Shown here one piece after another: positions 1-9,191 of a stretch of DNA of 64,000 nucleotides (the stretch's first letter is position 1; the number at the start of each line of letters is the position of its first letter). The notes under the pieces are model-generated. The model was not told where the DNA came from. It made no database searches and saw only the letters and a program-made list of their open reading frames with translations. This stretch comes from Parasediminibacterium sp046546515. Its GTDB lineage: Bacteria; Bacteroidota; Bacteroidia; Chitinophagales; Chitinophagaceae. Both the position numbers and the translations under genes were made by a program. Location of the stretch: positions 90,678-154,677 of the forward strand of contig NZ_JBKHKJ010000009.1 in assembly GCF_046546515.1 (NCBI RefSeq), written 5' to 3'.

Positions 1-1229
1 CCATCTTGCAATAAAATGGATGCGAGTACTTTTCCTTCCTTAAAAAACCCTTTTTCGTTTTCTATCAATAGCAAAGCAGACAAGTGGCTTGCATAATCAA
101 TTGTTATTAATGGCTTGATGCCTGTTTCTTTTGCTGCCAATACTTTTTCTTCAACATTTCTTTTCTTTTTAGGGGCAAAAAAATAAAATAAGCCAAGCCC
201 TGCCGCCAAGGCAATGGCAGGCACAATCCAAATGTATTTGGTATTGGTAATGTCGCCAGAAAGTTTTGAAGTGTCAATTATTGGGGCAGCTGGGTTAACG
301 GTTATATGGATACTGTCAGTTTGTACAGTGCTGTATTTTTTTGTTGCAGCATCAAAATAGCAAAATTGTATGGGGGGAATCACCGCATCCCCGGTTTGCT
401 TGCAGCTAAATGGGATAATGAATTTTTTTTCTCCCAACACAGGGAAGGACAATTTATCTAATTTTTCAGTAGCCTGTGATTCATAAGCCTGTATATTTAA
501 TGGCCAGTTGATGGTGGGGCAAACCAAGTTCATAAAATTGCCTTTGCCAGTAATGGTTAGTTCCAGTGCGTTGTTGTCATTGGCGGAATCTATCGGCTTT
601 TTTACTTTTACGTTCATAAAAAAATTGCCTACTACGCCTGTAAACAAATGCTGCTGCGTATCAGTAGGCAATGGGTTTACTTGTACGGATAGTGGCTCGT
701 TTACAAGCTTTATTTTTTTGGTAATTATTCTATAGCTTACTCCATCTTTTTCATAAAACAATAAGTCATTGTCCACAGTGGCTACCCCTAACTGCAATAG
801 CCCATCCTGTAAAGGGAATAGTTGCACTTTTCTTATGATGTACGACTTATAAGCAATGCCATTAAGGTATTCTTCCCTTTCCGATGGCTCGTTGGTTGTC
901 ATTTCTACTACGCTGCAACTAGTAAAAGTGGGTGGGTCAACCACTTTGGATTGGGAGTTTAGTCTAGTAAAAAGCTTGTAGGTAACCAATAGTGGCTCAC
1001 CTACAAAGCAAGACTTTTGGCTGGTGAACACCTTTATGAAAATACTATTTTTTATTTTTTTGCTGATGTCTTGCCCCGGATACAAAACGGAGGATTCATC
1101 AATCATGCTGCGCAGGTTCTTAGACTGCACATATACTCCGCCAGGCAATTGCACTATTTGCTGTGCAGCCAACCTGCATTGCCAGCACATAAGCCCAAGG
1201 ATAATATAAAAGCAGTGTTTTGCCAGCAT
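1..1229 (-). CDS. batD: BatD-family protein, 5' part (truncated by window edge)
   Basis: An open frame runs on the minus strand from an ATG at 1229-1227 off the left edge, about 409 codons without a stop. The start encodes a signal peptide (MLAKHCFYIILGLMCWQCRL), followed by a beta-rich extracytoplasmic region and, near the C-terminal end of the visible part, a single membrane segment (reading KYIWIVPAIALAAGLGLFYF) followed by basic residues. The phrase FTGVVGNFFMNV, followed by a set of beta strands, matches the BatD (oxygen tolerance) family. In Bacteroidota batD sits in the moxR-DUF58-batABCD(E) operon, a membrane-anchored complex of uncertain stress or envelope function. The rest of the gene, and perhaps batE, should lie to the left. 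Family call is good; function is inference. Confidence 0.75.
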   Translation of the reverse strand, partial: MLAKHCFYIILGLMCWQCRLAAQQIVQLPGGVYVQSKNLRSMIDESSVLYPGQDISKKIKNSIFIKVFTSQKSCFVGEPLLVTYKLFTRLNSQSKVVDPPTFTSCSVVEMTTNEPSEREEYLNGIAYKSYIIRKVQLFPLQDGLLQLGVATVDNDLLFYEKDGVSYRIITKKIKLVNEPLSVQVNPLPTDTQQHLFTGVVGNFFMNVKVKKPIDSANDNNALELTITGKGNFMNLVCPTINWPLNIQAYESQATEKLDKLSFPVLGEKKFIIPFSCKQTGDAVIPPIQFCYFDAATKKYSTVQTDSIHITVNPAAPIIDTSKLSGDITNTKYIWIVPAIALAAGLGLFYFFAPKKKRNVEEKVLAAKETGIKPLITIDYASHLSALLLIENEKGFFKEGKVLASILLQD

Positions 1230-1325
1230 TGGCTACAAAGTAAGGCTTTAGGGGGAAATGGATGGGCATTCTGCAGGCTAAATAATACTTAAATTTTATG
1301 GTTACTACCCATGCGCCACCCAAGT

Positions 1326-1451
1326 GATTTGCCACTAAGGCACGAAAACACAAAGCAACACAAAGTTTTAAGGGAAGAAGAAAAAGAAAGAAATAATCGT
1401 TTTGCTTTTTTTCTTAGTGCCACTTCGAGCCTTTGTGCCTTTGTGGCAACT
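1326..1451. repeat. Foldback repeat, GCCAC-AAGGCAC family (copy 1)
   Basis: The left arm reads GCCACTAAGGCACGAAAACA and continues with CACAAAG; the right arm contains GCCTTTGTGCCTTTGTGGC. They are separated by a purine-rich then T-rich centre. The arms are mutually complementary, so the whole can fold into a long hairpin. It fills most of the gap between the divergent batD and ureohydrolase genes (1230-1530), in which I see no gene. Confidence 0.8.
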
Positions 1452-1530
1452 TTGATATGCCGCTATATTTACCCCCACTTGCTTTATATAATACCGCATT
1501 AAACTATGTTTGTACAAACGCACTGAATAC

Positions 1531-2661
1531 ATGATTATAGATACTATAATTGATTTTTTGGAACCCATCAACCTGTACGAACTAAGTAATGACGTAGGGT
1601 ACAAAGATACCCAGCTAGGCCGCCACATAGCTGCTTACGAGGAGGAGTTCCCCGACATTAGCCAGGCAGACATGGTAATTGTAGGTTGTGGCGAAATGCG
1701 TGGCACTGGCGGCAACAATAATACCGATGCCCCCGATGCGGTGCGCAAGGCTTTTTATGCGCTTTTCCATTGGCACAAAAATGTTTCCGTGGCCGATATT
1801 GGCAATGTGAAAATGGGTGCAAGCATACAAGATACTTATGCCGCTTTGAAAGTAGTAGTGGCCGAATTGATAGCCAAGGGCAAACGGGTAATAATACTAG
1901 GCGGCAGCCACGATGTAACACTTGCACAATATGGGGCTTATGTTTCCTTGGAAAAAATAATAGAAGCCACCTGTATAGATGCCCGTATAGACCTAGACAT
2001 GGACAGCGTGTTGGCAGCAGATAATTTCTTGATGGAAATGCTTACCGGTGAGCCTAATTTTATAAAGCATTACAACCATATTGGCTTCCAAAGCTATTTT
2101 GTGCATCCCCAGATGCTGGAAGTAATAGACAAGCTGCGCTTCGATTGTTTCAGGGTGGGCAAAGTGAAGGAAAACCTAGAGGAAATGGAGCCAGCCATAC
2201 GCAACAGTCACCTGCTTAGTTTTGACATTGCAGCCATACAGCACGCACACGCCCCGGCTAATTTGCTTACCCCCAACGGGTTTACAGGCGAGGAAGCCTG
2301 CACCCTGATGCAGTATGCGGGCATGAACAGCCAAATGAGTTCCATTGGCATTTATGGGTACGATGCAGCCCTTGACAATCATGGGCTTACGGCTATACAA
2401 ATCAGCCATTTACTGTGGTATGTGATGGACGGCATTTACAAAAGCAAGCAAGAAGCCCAGTTGGAAGATCGCTCTCATTTTTACGAGTTCACCATGGCAT
2501 TTGCAGAAGTAGAAACCGTTTTTTTGCAAAGCAAAAAAACAGGCCGCTGGTGGATGCAGCTAAACAACGATGCCTTTATTGCCTGCAGCAAGCTAGATTA
2601 TATCATTGCAAGCAACAACGAAATGCCCGAAAGATGGCTAAGGGCAATGGAAAGGCTTTGA
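1531..2661 (+). CDS. Ureohydrolase (arginase/formimidoylglutamase) family protein
   Basis: A 376-residue protein of the arginase-agmatinase-formimidoylglutamase fold. The frame is open from a TTG at 1510, but the ATG at 1531 (MIIDTIIDFLEP) is the better start. Recognisable core motifs are GGSHD (about residue 125), DARID (about 155) and SFDIAAI (about 230), which correspond to the family's GGDH, DAHxD and SFDxDxxDP. The motif histidine in DAHxD is replaced by Arg and the second Asp of SFDxD by Ala, so two of the six canonical metal ligands are missing; Bacteroidota members annotated as formimidoylglutamase are often similarly changed. The next gene is a class III aminotransferase, so histidine or arginine/ornithine catabolism is plausible, but the activity is not assured. 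Confidence 0.8.
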   Translation: MIIDTIIDFLEPINLYELSNDVGYKDTQLGRHIAAYEEEFPDISQADMVIVGCGEMRGTGGNNNTDAPDAVRKAFYALFHWHKNVSVADIGNVKMGASIQDTYAALKVVVAELIAKGKRVIILGGSHDVTLAQYGAYVSLEKIIEATCIDARIDLDMDSVLAADNFLMEMLTGEPNFIKHYNHIGFQSYFVHPQMLEVIDKLRFDCFRVGKVKENLEEMEPAIRNSHLLSFDIAAIQHAHAPANLLTPNGFTGEEACTLMQYAGMNSQMSSIGIYGYDAALDNHGLTAIQISHLLWYVMDGIYKSKQEAQLEDRSHFYEFTMAFAEVETVFLQSKKTGRWWMQLNNDAFIACSKLDYIIASNNEMPERWLRAMERL

Positions 2662-2664
2662 TTC

Positions 2665-2768
2665 AATTAGGAATTAGGAATGACAAAGCGAGTAAGGTCC
2701 GTAATAATTCCTAATTCATAATTCTTGGTCTTCAATTCCTAATTCTTAATTCCTAATTCCTAATTAAA
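2665..2768. repeat. AT-rich short direct repeats (TAATTCCTAATTC type)
   Basis: Between the ureohydrolase and aminotransferase genes the sequence is made of repeats of AATTCCTAATTC and its complement GAATTAGGAATT. Similar runs recur at 29715-29745 and 53248-53375, always between genes. The run ends directly at the TTG start of the next gene. Confidence 0.75.
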
Positions 2769-2769
2769 A

Positions 2770-3960
2770 TTGTCTCTCCGCAATCAGTTCCTCCAGCATA
2801 TAGCCCAAACGTCTAATGCCCCGATAGGGCTGGAAATGGTGAAGGCCGAAGGCATATATATACATGATGCCGATGGGAAGGCATATTTGGACATGATAAG
2901 CGGCTTTAGCGTAGCCAACATTGGCCATAGCCACCCCAAGGTAGTGGTGGCCGTGCAGCAGCAAGCCGCACAATACATGCATCTGATAGTTTATGGCGAA
3001 TACATACAGCAGCCGCAGGTAGCGTATGCAAAAATGCTTACCGAGTTGTTGCCAGCCTCGCTCAACTGCGTTTACTTTACCAACAGCGGCGCCGAGGCAA
3101 CTGAAGGCGCCATGAAACTGGCAAAGCGTGTTACCAACCGCACCAAGATGATTGGTTTCAACAAAGCCTACCATGGCAGCACCCAAGGGGCATTGAGCAT
3201 GATAGGGGATGAGTACTTCCGGAATGCCTACCGCCCCTTGCTGCCTGGCATTACCCATGTTGACTACAATAGCCAAGCAGCCATAAATGCAATTGATAGC
3301 ACAACCGCATGTGTAATAATGGAAACCGTGCAGGCAGAATCGGGCATTGTGCAGCCCGACCCAAATTGGATAAAAGCCATCCGTCAACAATGCGATAAGC
3401 ATTGCGTGCTACTGATATTAGACGAAATACAAGCAGGCTTTGGCCGCACGGGTAGTCTTTGGGCTTTTGAGCAATACGGCATTGTGCCAGACATTTTATT
3501 GCTTGGCAAAGCCCTTGGTGGCGGAATGCCTCTTGGTGCTTTTATTGCAGATAGAAAGCTAATGGCTACCTTAACCGAAAACCCTGTGCTAGGGCATATT
3601 ACCACTTTTGGTGGCCACCCAGTTAGCTGTGCTGCTGGCAAAGCTGGCTTGGAAGTATTGCTTGAGGACAACTATATTGCCGAAGTGGCCGCTAAAGAGC
3701 AAATATTGCTGCAATACATACAGCACCCCGCCATTGTGGCTCGCCGTGCTAGCGGTTTGTGGATGGCAGTGGAGTTTGACAGTTTTGCCACTAATCACGC
3801 CATCATAAAAAAATGTATTGCCAAAGGGCTAATTACCGATTGGTTTTTGTTTAATGACCGCAGTATGCGCATCGCTCCCCCCTTAATTATTACCGAAACA
3901 GAACTAACCAATATGTGCAAGCTAATAGTACAAGCCATTGAAGAAGTGGCAAATGCGTAG
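2770..3960 (+). CDS. Class III (PLP-dependent) aminotransferase, acetylornithine/ornithine type
   Basis: A 396-residue fold-type I aminotransferase. The N-terminal FLQHIAQTSNAP is typical of a Bacteroidota group annotated as aspartate aminotransferase family or acetylornithine-type enzymes. Visible motifs are GHSHP (substrate side), TNSGAEATEGAMKLA (PLP phosphate), DEIQAGFGRTG with the PLP-binding Asp, and LGKALGGGMPLGAF holding the Schiff-base lysine. The start is TTG at 2770: an in-frame TAA lies at 2761 and no ATG occurs before residue 23. It probably transfers amino groups from ornithine, acetylornithine or a similar omega-amino acid to 2-oxoglutarate; the exact substrate cannot be read from the sequence. 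It lies 108 bases behind the ureohydrolase gene on the same strand. Confidence 0.85.
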   Translation: MSLRNQFLQHIAQTSNAPIGLEMVKAEGIYIHDADGKAYLDMISGFSVANIGHSHPKVVVAVQQQAAQYMHLIVYGEYIQQPQVAYAKMLTELLPASLNCVYFTNSGAEATEGAMKLAKRVTNRTKMIGFNKAYHGSTQGALSMIGDEYFRNAYRPLLPGITHVDYNSQAAINAIDSTTACVIMETVQAESGIVQPDPNWIKAIRQQCDKHCVLLILDEIQAGFGRTGSLWAFEQYGIVPDILLLGKALGGGMPLGAFIADRKLMATLTENPVLGHITTFGGHPVSCAAGKAGLEVLLEDNYIAEVAAKEQILLQYIQHPAIVARRASGLWMAVEFDSFATNHAIIKKCIAKGLITDWFLFNDRSMRIAPPLIITETELTNMCKLIVQAIEEVANA

Positions 3961-4022
3961 GGGCTGGGCTTGCCCCCGCCCAATAAACATACAGAGGGCT
4001 TGCCCCTCCCAATATGCCATAC

Positions 4023-4248
4023 AGCTAGAGTATATACAGATCTTTTTTTGCACTTTTTAGTTTTATCCAAAAAAGATTGCTGCAAGTAAAATTTATCATA
4101 AAACCACTTGCATTTTGTCAAGCGTTGGCTCCCCCTCGCCTTTGTTCTTACTCCCTCTCCCTTAGGAGAGGGTTGGGGTGAGGTCGGGGTTGGGGGGTGA
4201 GGTTAACATGCTAGAGGGCAACGTTTGCGTTAATGAGATTTGTATACG
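4023..4248 (-). repeat. Dispersed repeat E, copy 1
   Basis: Read on the minus strand, this stretch matches 58861-59046 along its length. Shared blocks are ACAAATCTCATT, GGCGAGGGGGAGCCAAC, CTTGACAAAAT, GGTTTTATGATAAATTT, ACTTGCAGC and a TATACYCTAGCT end. The copy carries an internal CCTCACCCCAACCC/GAGAGGGTTGGGGTGAGG segment. I see no gene in 3961-4678 apart from this repeat and the regulatory sites listed next. Confidence 0.75.
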
Positions 4249-4423
4249 CACAGTAGCTCTTCGGAGGCGTTAGGGCTCATGTATTGCGAGATGACTTTTC
4301 TCCTTCTCGCCTCCATTCAATTTTCTAACATCCCCCTTAATTTGCCCTTAAATAACCCTTAATTCCTGCCAAAAAATACACCCCCGCAATTATTAAAAGG
4401 AAAGGTTAAAAAAAAATTTCTTT

Positions 4424-4478
4424 ATTGTGTAAAAAGTACACATCTTTGTGCTTCAATGTGTAGAAAATACACATTGAA
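4424..4478. promoter_or_regulatory. Two spaced palindromes upstream of susC (candidate operators)
   Basis: TTCAATGTGTA-gaaaa-TACACATTGAA at 4452-4478 is a perfect 11-base inverted repeat with a 5-base spacer. A second, shorter one, TGTGTA-aaaag-TACACA, lies at 4426-4442 with the same spacer length. Their centres are 31 bases apart, close to three helical turns. They lie about 200 bases upstream of the susC start, with a weak CATCTTTG (-7-like) element at 4441-4448 between them. A dimeric regulator binding both is an inference; no regulator gene is adjacent. Confidence 0.5.
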
Positions 4479-4678
4479 TATTGCGATTGCTACTTTTTAA
4501 AAAGGATATATGAAAACTCGATTATTGCCTGTTTGCCGTTTGCCAGTTATTTCCTTGGCATACAATTTACAAAAGCTTAGCTCCCCGCTCCTTATACAAT
4601 GCCTACGGGCAAAATAAATCCCCCACATTTTTAAAATTTAAAACAACTTTTTTTAAGTAAACCAGTAAAACTTTAACT

Positions 4679-7600
4679 ATGAATTGTAAACGATTGCTCG
4701 CTGTGCTGGTGATGTTGCTGCTAATAAATAGCATCACAGCCTTTGCACAGGAAAAAGTGGTTACCGGACGGGTAACCGACTCAAAAGACGGCTCGCCCTT
4801 GGCTAATGTTACCGTGCAGGTAAAAGGAGGCAAAGCCGCTACGCAAACAACCAACGACGGCAGCTTTAAAATTAAAGTTCCGGGGCCTAAATCAATACTC
4901 GTCGTTTCGTCTGTTGGGTATAATTCCCGGCTGATAGATGCAACTGGAGCTGAAATTTCAGTGAGCTTGGTGCAATCAGATGCCTCTTTAAGCGAAGTAG
5001 TGGTAATTGGCTACGGCGTGCAAAGGAAAAGGGATGTTACAGGAGCAATATCAAGGGTAAGTGGCGACAAAATTTCGTCTGTGCCTGGCCCAAGCTTTGA
5101 AGCTGCGTTGCAAGGCAAAGCACCTGGCGTGCAAGTAATACAAGGCAATGGCCTAGCAGGTTCAGGTTCTGTAATCAGGATCAGGGGTGTAGGTTCTATA
5201 TCTGCTTCTAGCGATCCCTTGTATGTTATAGATGGTATCCCTTTTATTGCCGATCAGTTTTTAAGGGGCAATAGCGGTGCTATGAACCAAAATCCTTTGG
5301 CATCTATCAATCCAAACGATATTGAATCAATAGAAGTATTAAAAGATGCAGGTGCTACAGGTATTTACGGTAGCCGTGGTGCAAATGGCGTTATTTTGGT
5401 TACTACCAAGAGGGGCAAGGCTGGGAAGCCATCTTTTACTTACTCTACCAAGTTGGGTGGGGCTACTTATTCTAAGAAATTAAATTTTGTAAATGGTGCC
5501 GAGTGGCTGCAACTGCGTCAGGAAGCATGGTTTAATAGTGGCAATACGGGGAAGGCAACTTTGCCTGATGGCATTACTTATGCAAAGGCTGATAGCACTA
5601 ATACCGATTGGTGGGATTTGCTGACAAGGACTGGTTTTATTGACGACCACAGCATTTCAATGACCCAAGGCAATAAAAAATTAAAAACCTTTGCCAACCT
5701 TACTTATGGCAATGAAGCGGGTTATTTAAAAAACAATAGCTATGAGCGTATATCTGCCCGGTTGAACCTGGATTATTTGGTAAGCAGCAAAGTTAAGGTT
5801 TCACTTACCAGTGGTTATAACCGTGGCGTTAACCACCGTGTAAATGCTTCTTATGCTGGGGGTATTGGTGATGCCATGAGTAGTGCGCTGCCAATTTACC
5901 CAGTTTACAATGCCGATGGTACTTATTTTACTGCTAAGACTAACCCTGTAAGAGTTTTAAATGAATCGCAAAGGCGCGAGATAAGCAACAGGTTGCTGGG
6001 TGGTTTGTCATTGGAATATCAACCAATAAACAACCTATTCTTAAAAGCAGCAGGCTCAATTGAATATGTACTTTCATCAGACGATCAGTACCAAACCAAT
6101 GTATTGACGCAAAAATCTGTGGCTGATTCTGGTTATGCTTCCCGGTCGCCATATTGGGGTACCAACTGGACAACCACTTACACTGCAAACTATCTGTGGA
6201 ACCCAACGAACGACCATAAGTTTAATTTCCTATTGGGCGCAGAGGCACAAGAAGAAAACCTAAAAGATTATAGTATAGGCATTAATGCATCTACCAATAA
6301 GCCTTTTTACCAGCAAATGGGGCTATACAACCATTTGGTAGATTCTGCTAAGGCAAACACACCGGGTGGCATCAACCACAGCAAAGACCAATATACTTTC
6401 AATAGTTTTTTTGCAAGGGTAAATTATATATACAAGGGCAGGTATGCGTTTCAAGCTGTGGGAAGGATAGATGGTTCTTCTAAGTTTGGTTCTAACTACA
6501 AGCATGGGTTTTTTCCTGCCCTTTCTGCTGGATGGACAATTAGTGACGAAAGCTTCATGAAGCCCATAAGGCAAATTAACTTCTTAAAATTGCGTGCTAG
6601 CTATGGTATAGTAGGCAATGCAAATTATCCAAATGGTAGCTATCAAGATGACTATCAGGGGGGGGGGATAACCTACAATGGCCATTCAACTCTATATTTA
6701 AATAGAATTGGAAATCCAAATCTGCATTGGGAAACACTACATAATGTGGACGTAGCTGTGGAGTTTGCCTTGTTTGGTAGCAGGGTAACAGGCGAAATTG
6801 CGTACTACCACAAAACCACAACCAATATTTTATTGCAGCCTGGTGTGGCTACATCTGCTGGTATTCCGGATATATGGCGAAACTTGGATAATAGTAAAAT
6901 TTTAAACCAAGGTGTAGAATTTAATGCCAATGTGAAAATAATTGATAAAAAGGACTTGAAATGGGCAGTAGGTGGCAATATTGCCAAAAACCAAAACAAG
7001 GTATTGGAATATGAATTGGGACCAGATGCAGTGAAAGGTGGTACTAACGATACCCGTATTGTAAAAGGGTTGCCTGTTGGTGTAAACTTCTTGGTGCGCT
7101 ATCATGGTGTTGACCCTACCGATGGTTTGCCCATTTGGCTGGATCAAAATGGCAAGCAAACCAAAACTTTTTCGTTAAACCATAGGGTATATGCAGGTAG
7201 TGTAATGCCAGATTATATCGGAGGGTTCAATACCTCATTAAACTACAAGAATTTCGATTTTTCTGTGCTGTTTAGTTATGTAATAGGTGGCAAGATTTAT
7301 GAGAATTCTGGTAAATACCAATTTCTAGGTGTAACTCAGAAATTCTGGAACTTTAGGAAAGACTTCTTAGACAGGTGGACAAAACCGGGTGACGTAACGC
7401 AGTACCCTAAATTGTTGGCAAGTGCTACTGACTATCCTGGAGTGCCAAGTGAAGACCAATTTAACTCTACCATGTTTCTGCGGGATGCTTCTTATTTAAG
7501 GTTAAGGGAATTGTCAGTAGGGTACAGGATACCGAGGGGCACTTTGGGCAAATCCTTCTTGAAAGACGTAAGGTTGTTCCTCACAGGCACCAACTTACTC

Positions 7601-7744
7601 ACTTTTACAAAGTACCCAGGTGGTGACCCTGAAATAACTAGGGATTTTGAAAATCCGCAGGACAGGAACTTGAGCCCCAATGTTACTTACCTTACTGCAC
7701 CATCTCAAAAAACATTCATATTCGGCATGAATGTAAATTTCTAA
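4679..7744 (+). CDS. SusC/RagA-family TonB-linked outer-membrane transporter
   Basis: A 1021-residue TonB-dependent transporter of the SusC/RagA class. It has a signal peptide (to about residue 24, ITAFAQ), a carboxypeptidase-D-like regulatory domain (about 28-100, VTGRVTDSKDGSPLANVTV), a TonB-box and plug start (SLSEVVVIGYGVQ), the plug with LYVIDGIPF and the SusC signature GATGIYGSRGANGVILVTTK, and a long beta-barrel ending in a hydrophobic/aromatic terminus (FIFGMNVNF). Length and order are typical. It is 21 bases upstream of susD and forms the pore of a SusCD lid-and-barrel pair that imports oligosaccharides with energy from TonB. The ligand cannot be told from this gene; the SusE/F partner suggests a glucan. 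Confidence 0.95.
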   Translation: MNCKRLLAVLVMLLLINSITAFAQEKVVTGRVTDSKDGSPLANVTVQVKGGKAATQTTNDGSFKIKVPGPKSILVVSSVGYNSRLIDATGAEISVSLVQSDASLSEVVVIGYGVQRKRDVTGAISRVSGDKISSVPGPSFEAALQGKAPGVQVIQGNGLAGSGSVIRIRGVGSISASSDPLYVIDGIPFIADQFLRGNSGAMNQNPLASINPNDIESIEVLKDAGATGIYGSRGANGVILVTTKRGKAGKPSFTYSTKLGGATYSKKLNFVNGAEWLQLRQEAWFNSGNTGKATLPDGITYAKADSTNTDWWDLLTRTGFIDDHSISMTQGNKKLKTFANLTYGNEAGYLKNNSYERISARLNLDYLVSSKVKVSLTSGYNRGVNHRVNASYAGGIGDAMSSALPIYPVYNADGTYFTAKTNPVRVLNESQRREISNRLLGGLSLEYQPINNLFLKAAGSIEYVLSSDDQYQTNVLTQKSVADSGYASRSPYWGTNWTTTYTANYLWNPTNDHKFNFLLGAEAQEENLKDYSIGINASTNKPFYQQMGLYNHLVDSAKANTPGGINHSKDQYTFNSFFARVNYIYKGRYAFQAVGRIDGSSKFGSNYKHGFFPALSAGWTISDESFMKPIRQINFLKLRASYGIVGNANYPNGSYQDDYQGGGITYNGHSTLYLNRIGNPNLHWETLHNVDVAVEFALFGSRVTGEIAYYHKTTTNILLQPGVATSAGIPDIWRNLDNSKILNQGVEFNANVKIIDKKDLKWAVGGNIAKNQNKVLEYELGPDAVKGGTNDTRIVKGLPVGVNFLVRYHGVDPTDGLPIWLDQNGKQTKTFSLNHRVYAGSVMPDYIGGFNTSLNYKNFDFSVLFSYVIGGKIYENSGKYQFLGVTQKFWNFRKDFLDRWTKPGDVTQYPKLLASATDYPGVPSEDQFNSTMFLRDASYLRLRELSVGYRIPRGTLGKSFLKDVRLFLTGTNLLTFTKYPGGDPEITRDFENPQDRNLSPNVTYLTAPSQKTFIFGMNVNF

Positions 7745-7765
7745 CCTATTAAAACAAAGTATATT

Positions 7766-9169
7766 ATGAAGCAGTATAGCAGCAAACTCATAACGATTTG
7801 CATATTATTTTCAATATTTCTCATGGCTTGTTCTAAATTTTTGGATAGGACACCAGAAAAACAAATGACAAAAGAAGAGGCTATTAAAACAGACTCAAAT
7901 TTAATAAGCTTTATCTATGGTGCCTATACACTTGTAGGCAATGATGAGTTTTTTGGCGGCCGTTTACAGGAGGTAAGTGATTTGCTTGGCGACCAATTGA
8001 ATGGTAGCAAGTTTACGGGCGATGAAGGCGAAATATTTAGGAGGCAAAATTCTATTTTTGGCGGTACAAGGGATGATTTGTATAAAAAAGCTTACGCAAT
8101 TATAAATAGAGCAAATGTTACTTTAGAATCGCTTAGTCTTGCAGACTCTAACAAAAATTTTATACAAGGCTCGGCTTTTTTTCTAAGGGGGATGGCTCAT
8201 TTTGAAATGGTTAGATTGTTAGCGCAGCCTTATGGTTATTCGCCTGACAATAGTCATTTGGGGATACCATTAAGGGTGAATACTATTCCAAATTCTTTAC
8301 TGCGTTCCACTGTAAAGCAAGTATATGATCAGGTTATCAGCGATTTAAAAGCTGCAGATTCATTGTTGCCCACTGCCCCATTGGGTACTACAAAATACTA
8401 TACAGCTACCAAATATGCTGCGGAAGCTTACTTGGCCAAAGTATATTTTCAAATGAATGACTTTGCCAATGCTTATCTCTATGCCAACAAAGTAATTAGC
8501 AGCAACAAGTTTCAGCTAGACATGAGTTATAGTAGCCGCTATGACGTAGGGGTGAGTACAGAGGGCATCTTGGTATTACCTAATCAAACAATTGTGTATA
8601 ACCCAGGTTCTGAACTAAGGGGCAAGTACCGTTCTGATAAAAACCCTCCAAGCTATAACTACACAGACCAATTTTTTAACCATGCCAATGCTAAGCCAGG
8701 CGATGTAAGGCAAGCATGGTACAGCAATACGTTACAGCAAGGGCTAAACGTAAGCACTAAGTATAATAAAGATTATTTCGATCTTCCCATTGTACACTTA
8801 ACAGAAATAAAACTGATACGTGCCGAGGCTGGTGCTGAAATAGCAGCATCAAACCCTGCCGCCTTGGTTACAGCCATTAAAGATATTAACGACATTATGG
8901 CAAGGGCTTATAATGGCATATCTCAAAATTTGCCTGCCAATGCCGTAGCAGCTTTGGTTATTAGTACAACGAGGTACGAAAGAGAGCTGGAATTAGTTGG
9001 TGAAGGCAACCGGATACAAGAAATTAAACGTATTGGGGTAAGGAATGGTACCAATATAGATAGGAGGGGTTCACCATGGAATTGCAACGGTTTGATTCTC
9101 CAGTTTCCTAAAGGGGAGCAAGATGCCAATGCAGCTTTCCAAATGAATATTGAAGGTGGTTGTTTCTAA
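7766..9169 (+). CDS. SusD/RagB-family glycan-binding lipoprotein
   Basis: A 467-residue surface lipoprotein. The signal peptide ends in a lipobox LMAC with Cys at about residue 22, followed by SKFLDRTPE, the usual start of SusD proteins. The central TPR-like helices (FLRGMAHFEMVRLLAQPYGYSPD) and the C-terminal ERELELVGEGNRIQEIKR are SusD hallmarks. At 467 residues it is slightly shorter than the average member. It caps the SusC barrel and captures glycan at the cell surface. It follows susC by 21 bases, so both are surely in one transcript. Confidence 0.93.
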   Translation: MKQYSSKLITICILFSIFLMACSKFLDRTPEKQMTKEEAIKTDSNLISFIYGAYTLVGNDEFFGGRLQEVSDLLGDQLNGSKFTGDEGEIFRRQNSIFGGTRDDLYKKAYAIINRANVTLESLSLADSNKNFIQGSAFFLRGMAHFEMVRLLAQPYGYSPDNSHLGIPLRVNTIPNSLLRSTVKQVYDQVISDLKAADSLLPTAPLGTTKYYTATKYAAEAYLAKVYFQMNDFANAYLYANKVISSNKFQLDMSYSSRYDVGVSTEGILVLPNQTIVYNPGSELRGKYRSDKNPPSYNYTDQFFNHANAKPGDVRQAWYSNTLQQGLNVSTKYNKDYFDLPIVHLTEIKLIRAEAGAEIAASNPAALVTAIKDINDIMARAYNGISQNLPANAVAALVISTTRYERELELVGEGNRIQEIKRIGVRNGTNIDRRGSPWNCNGLILQFPKGEQDANAAFQMNIEGGCF

Positions 9170-9191
9170 AATGCTAAAAATGATAAATAAT

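Noticed and set aside
1017..1292. Plus-strand frames opposite batD
   Set aside because: They are shadows of the minus-strand batD gene, whose frame is continuous with a signal peptide and membrane segment.
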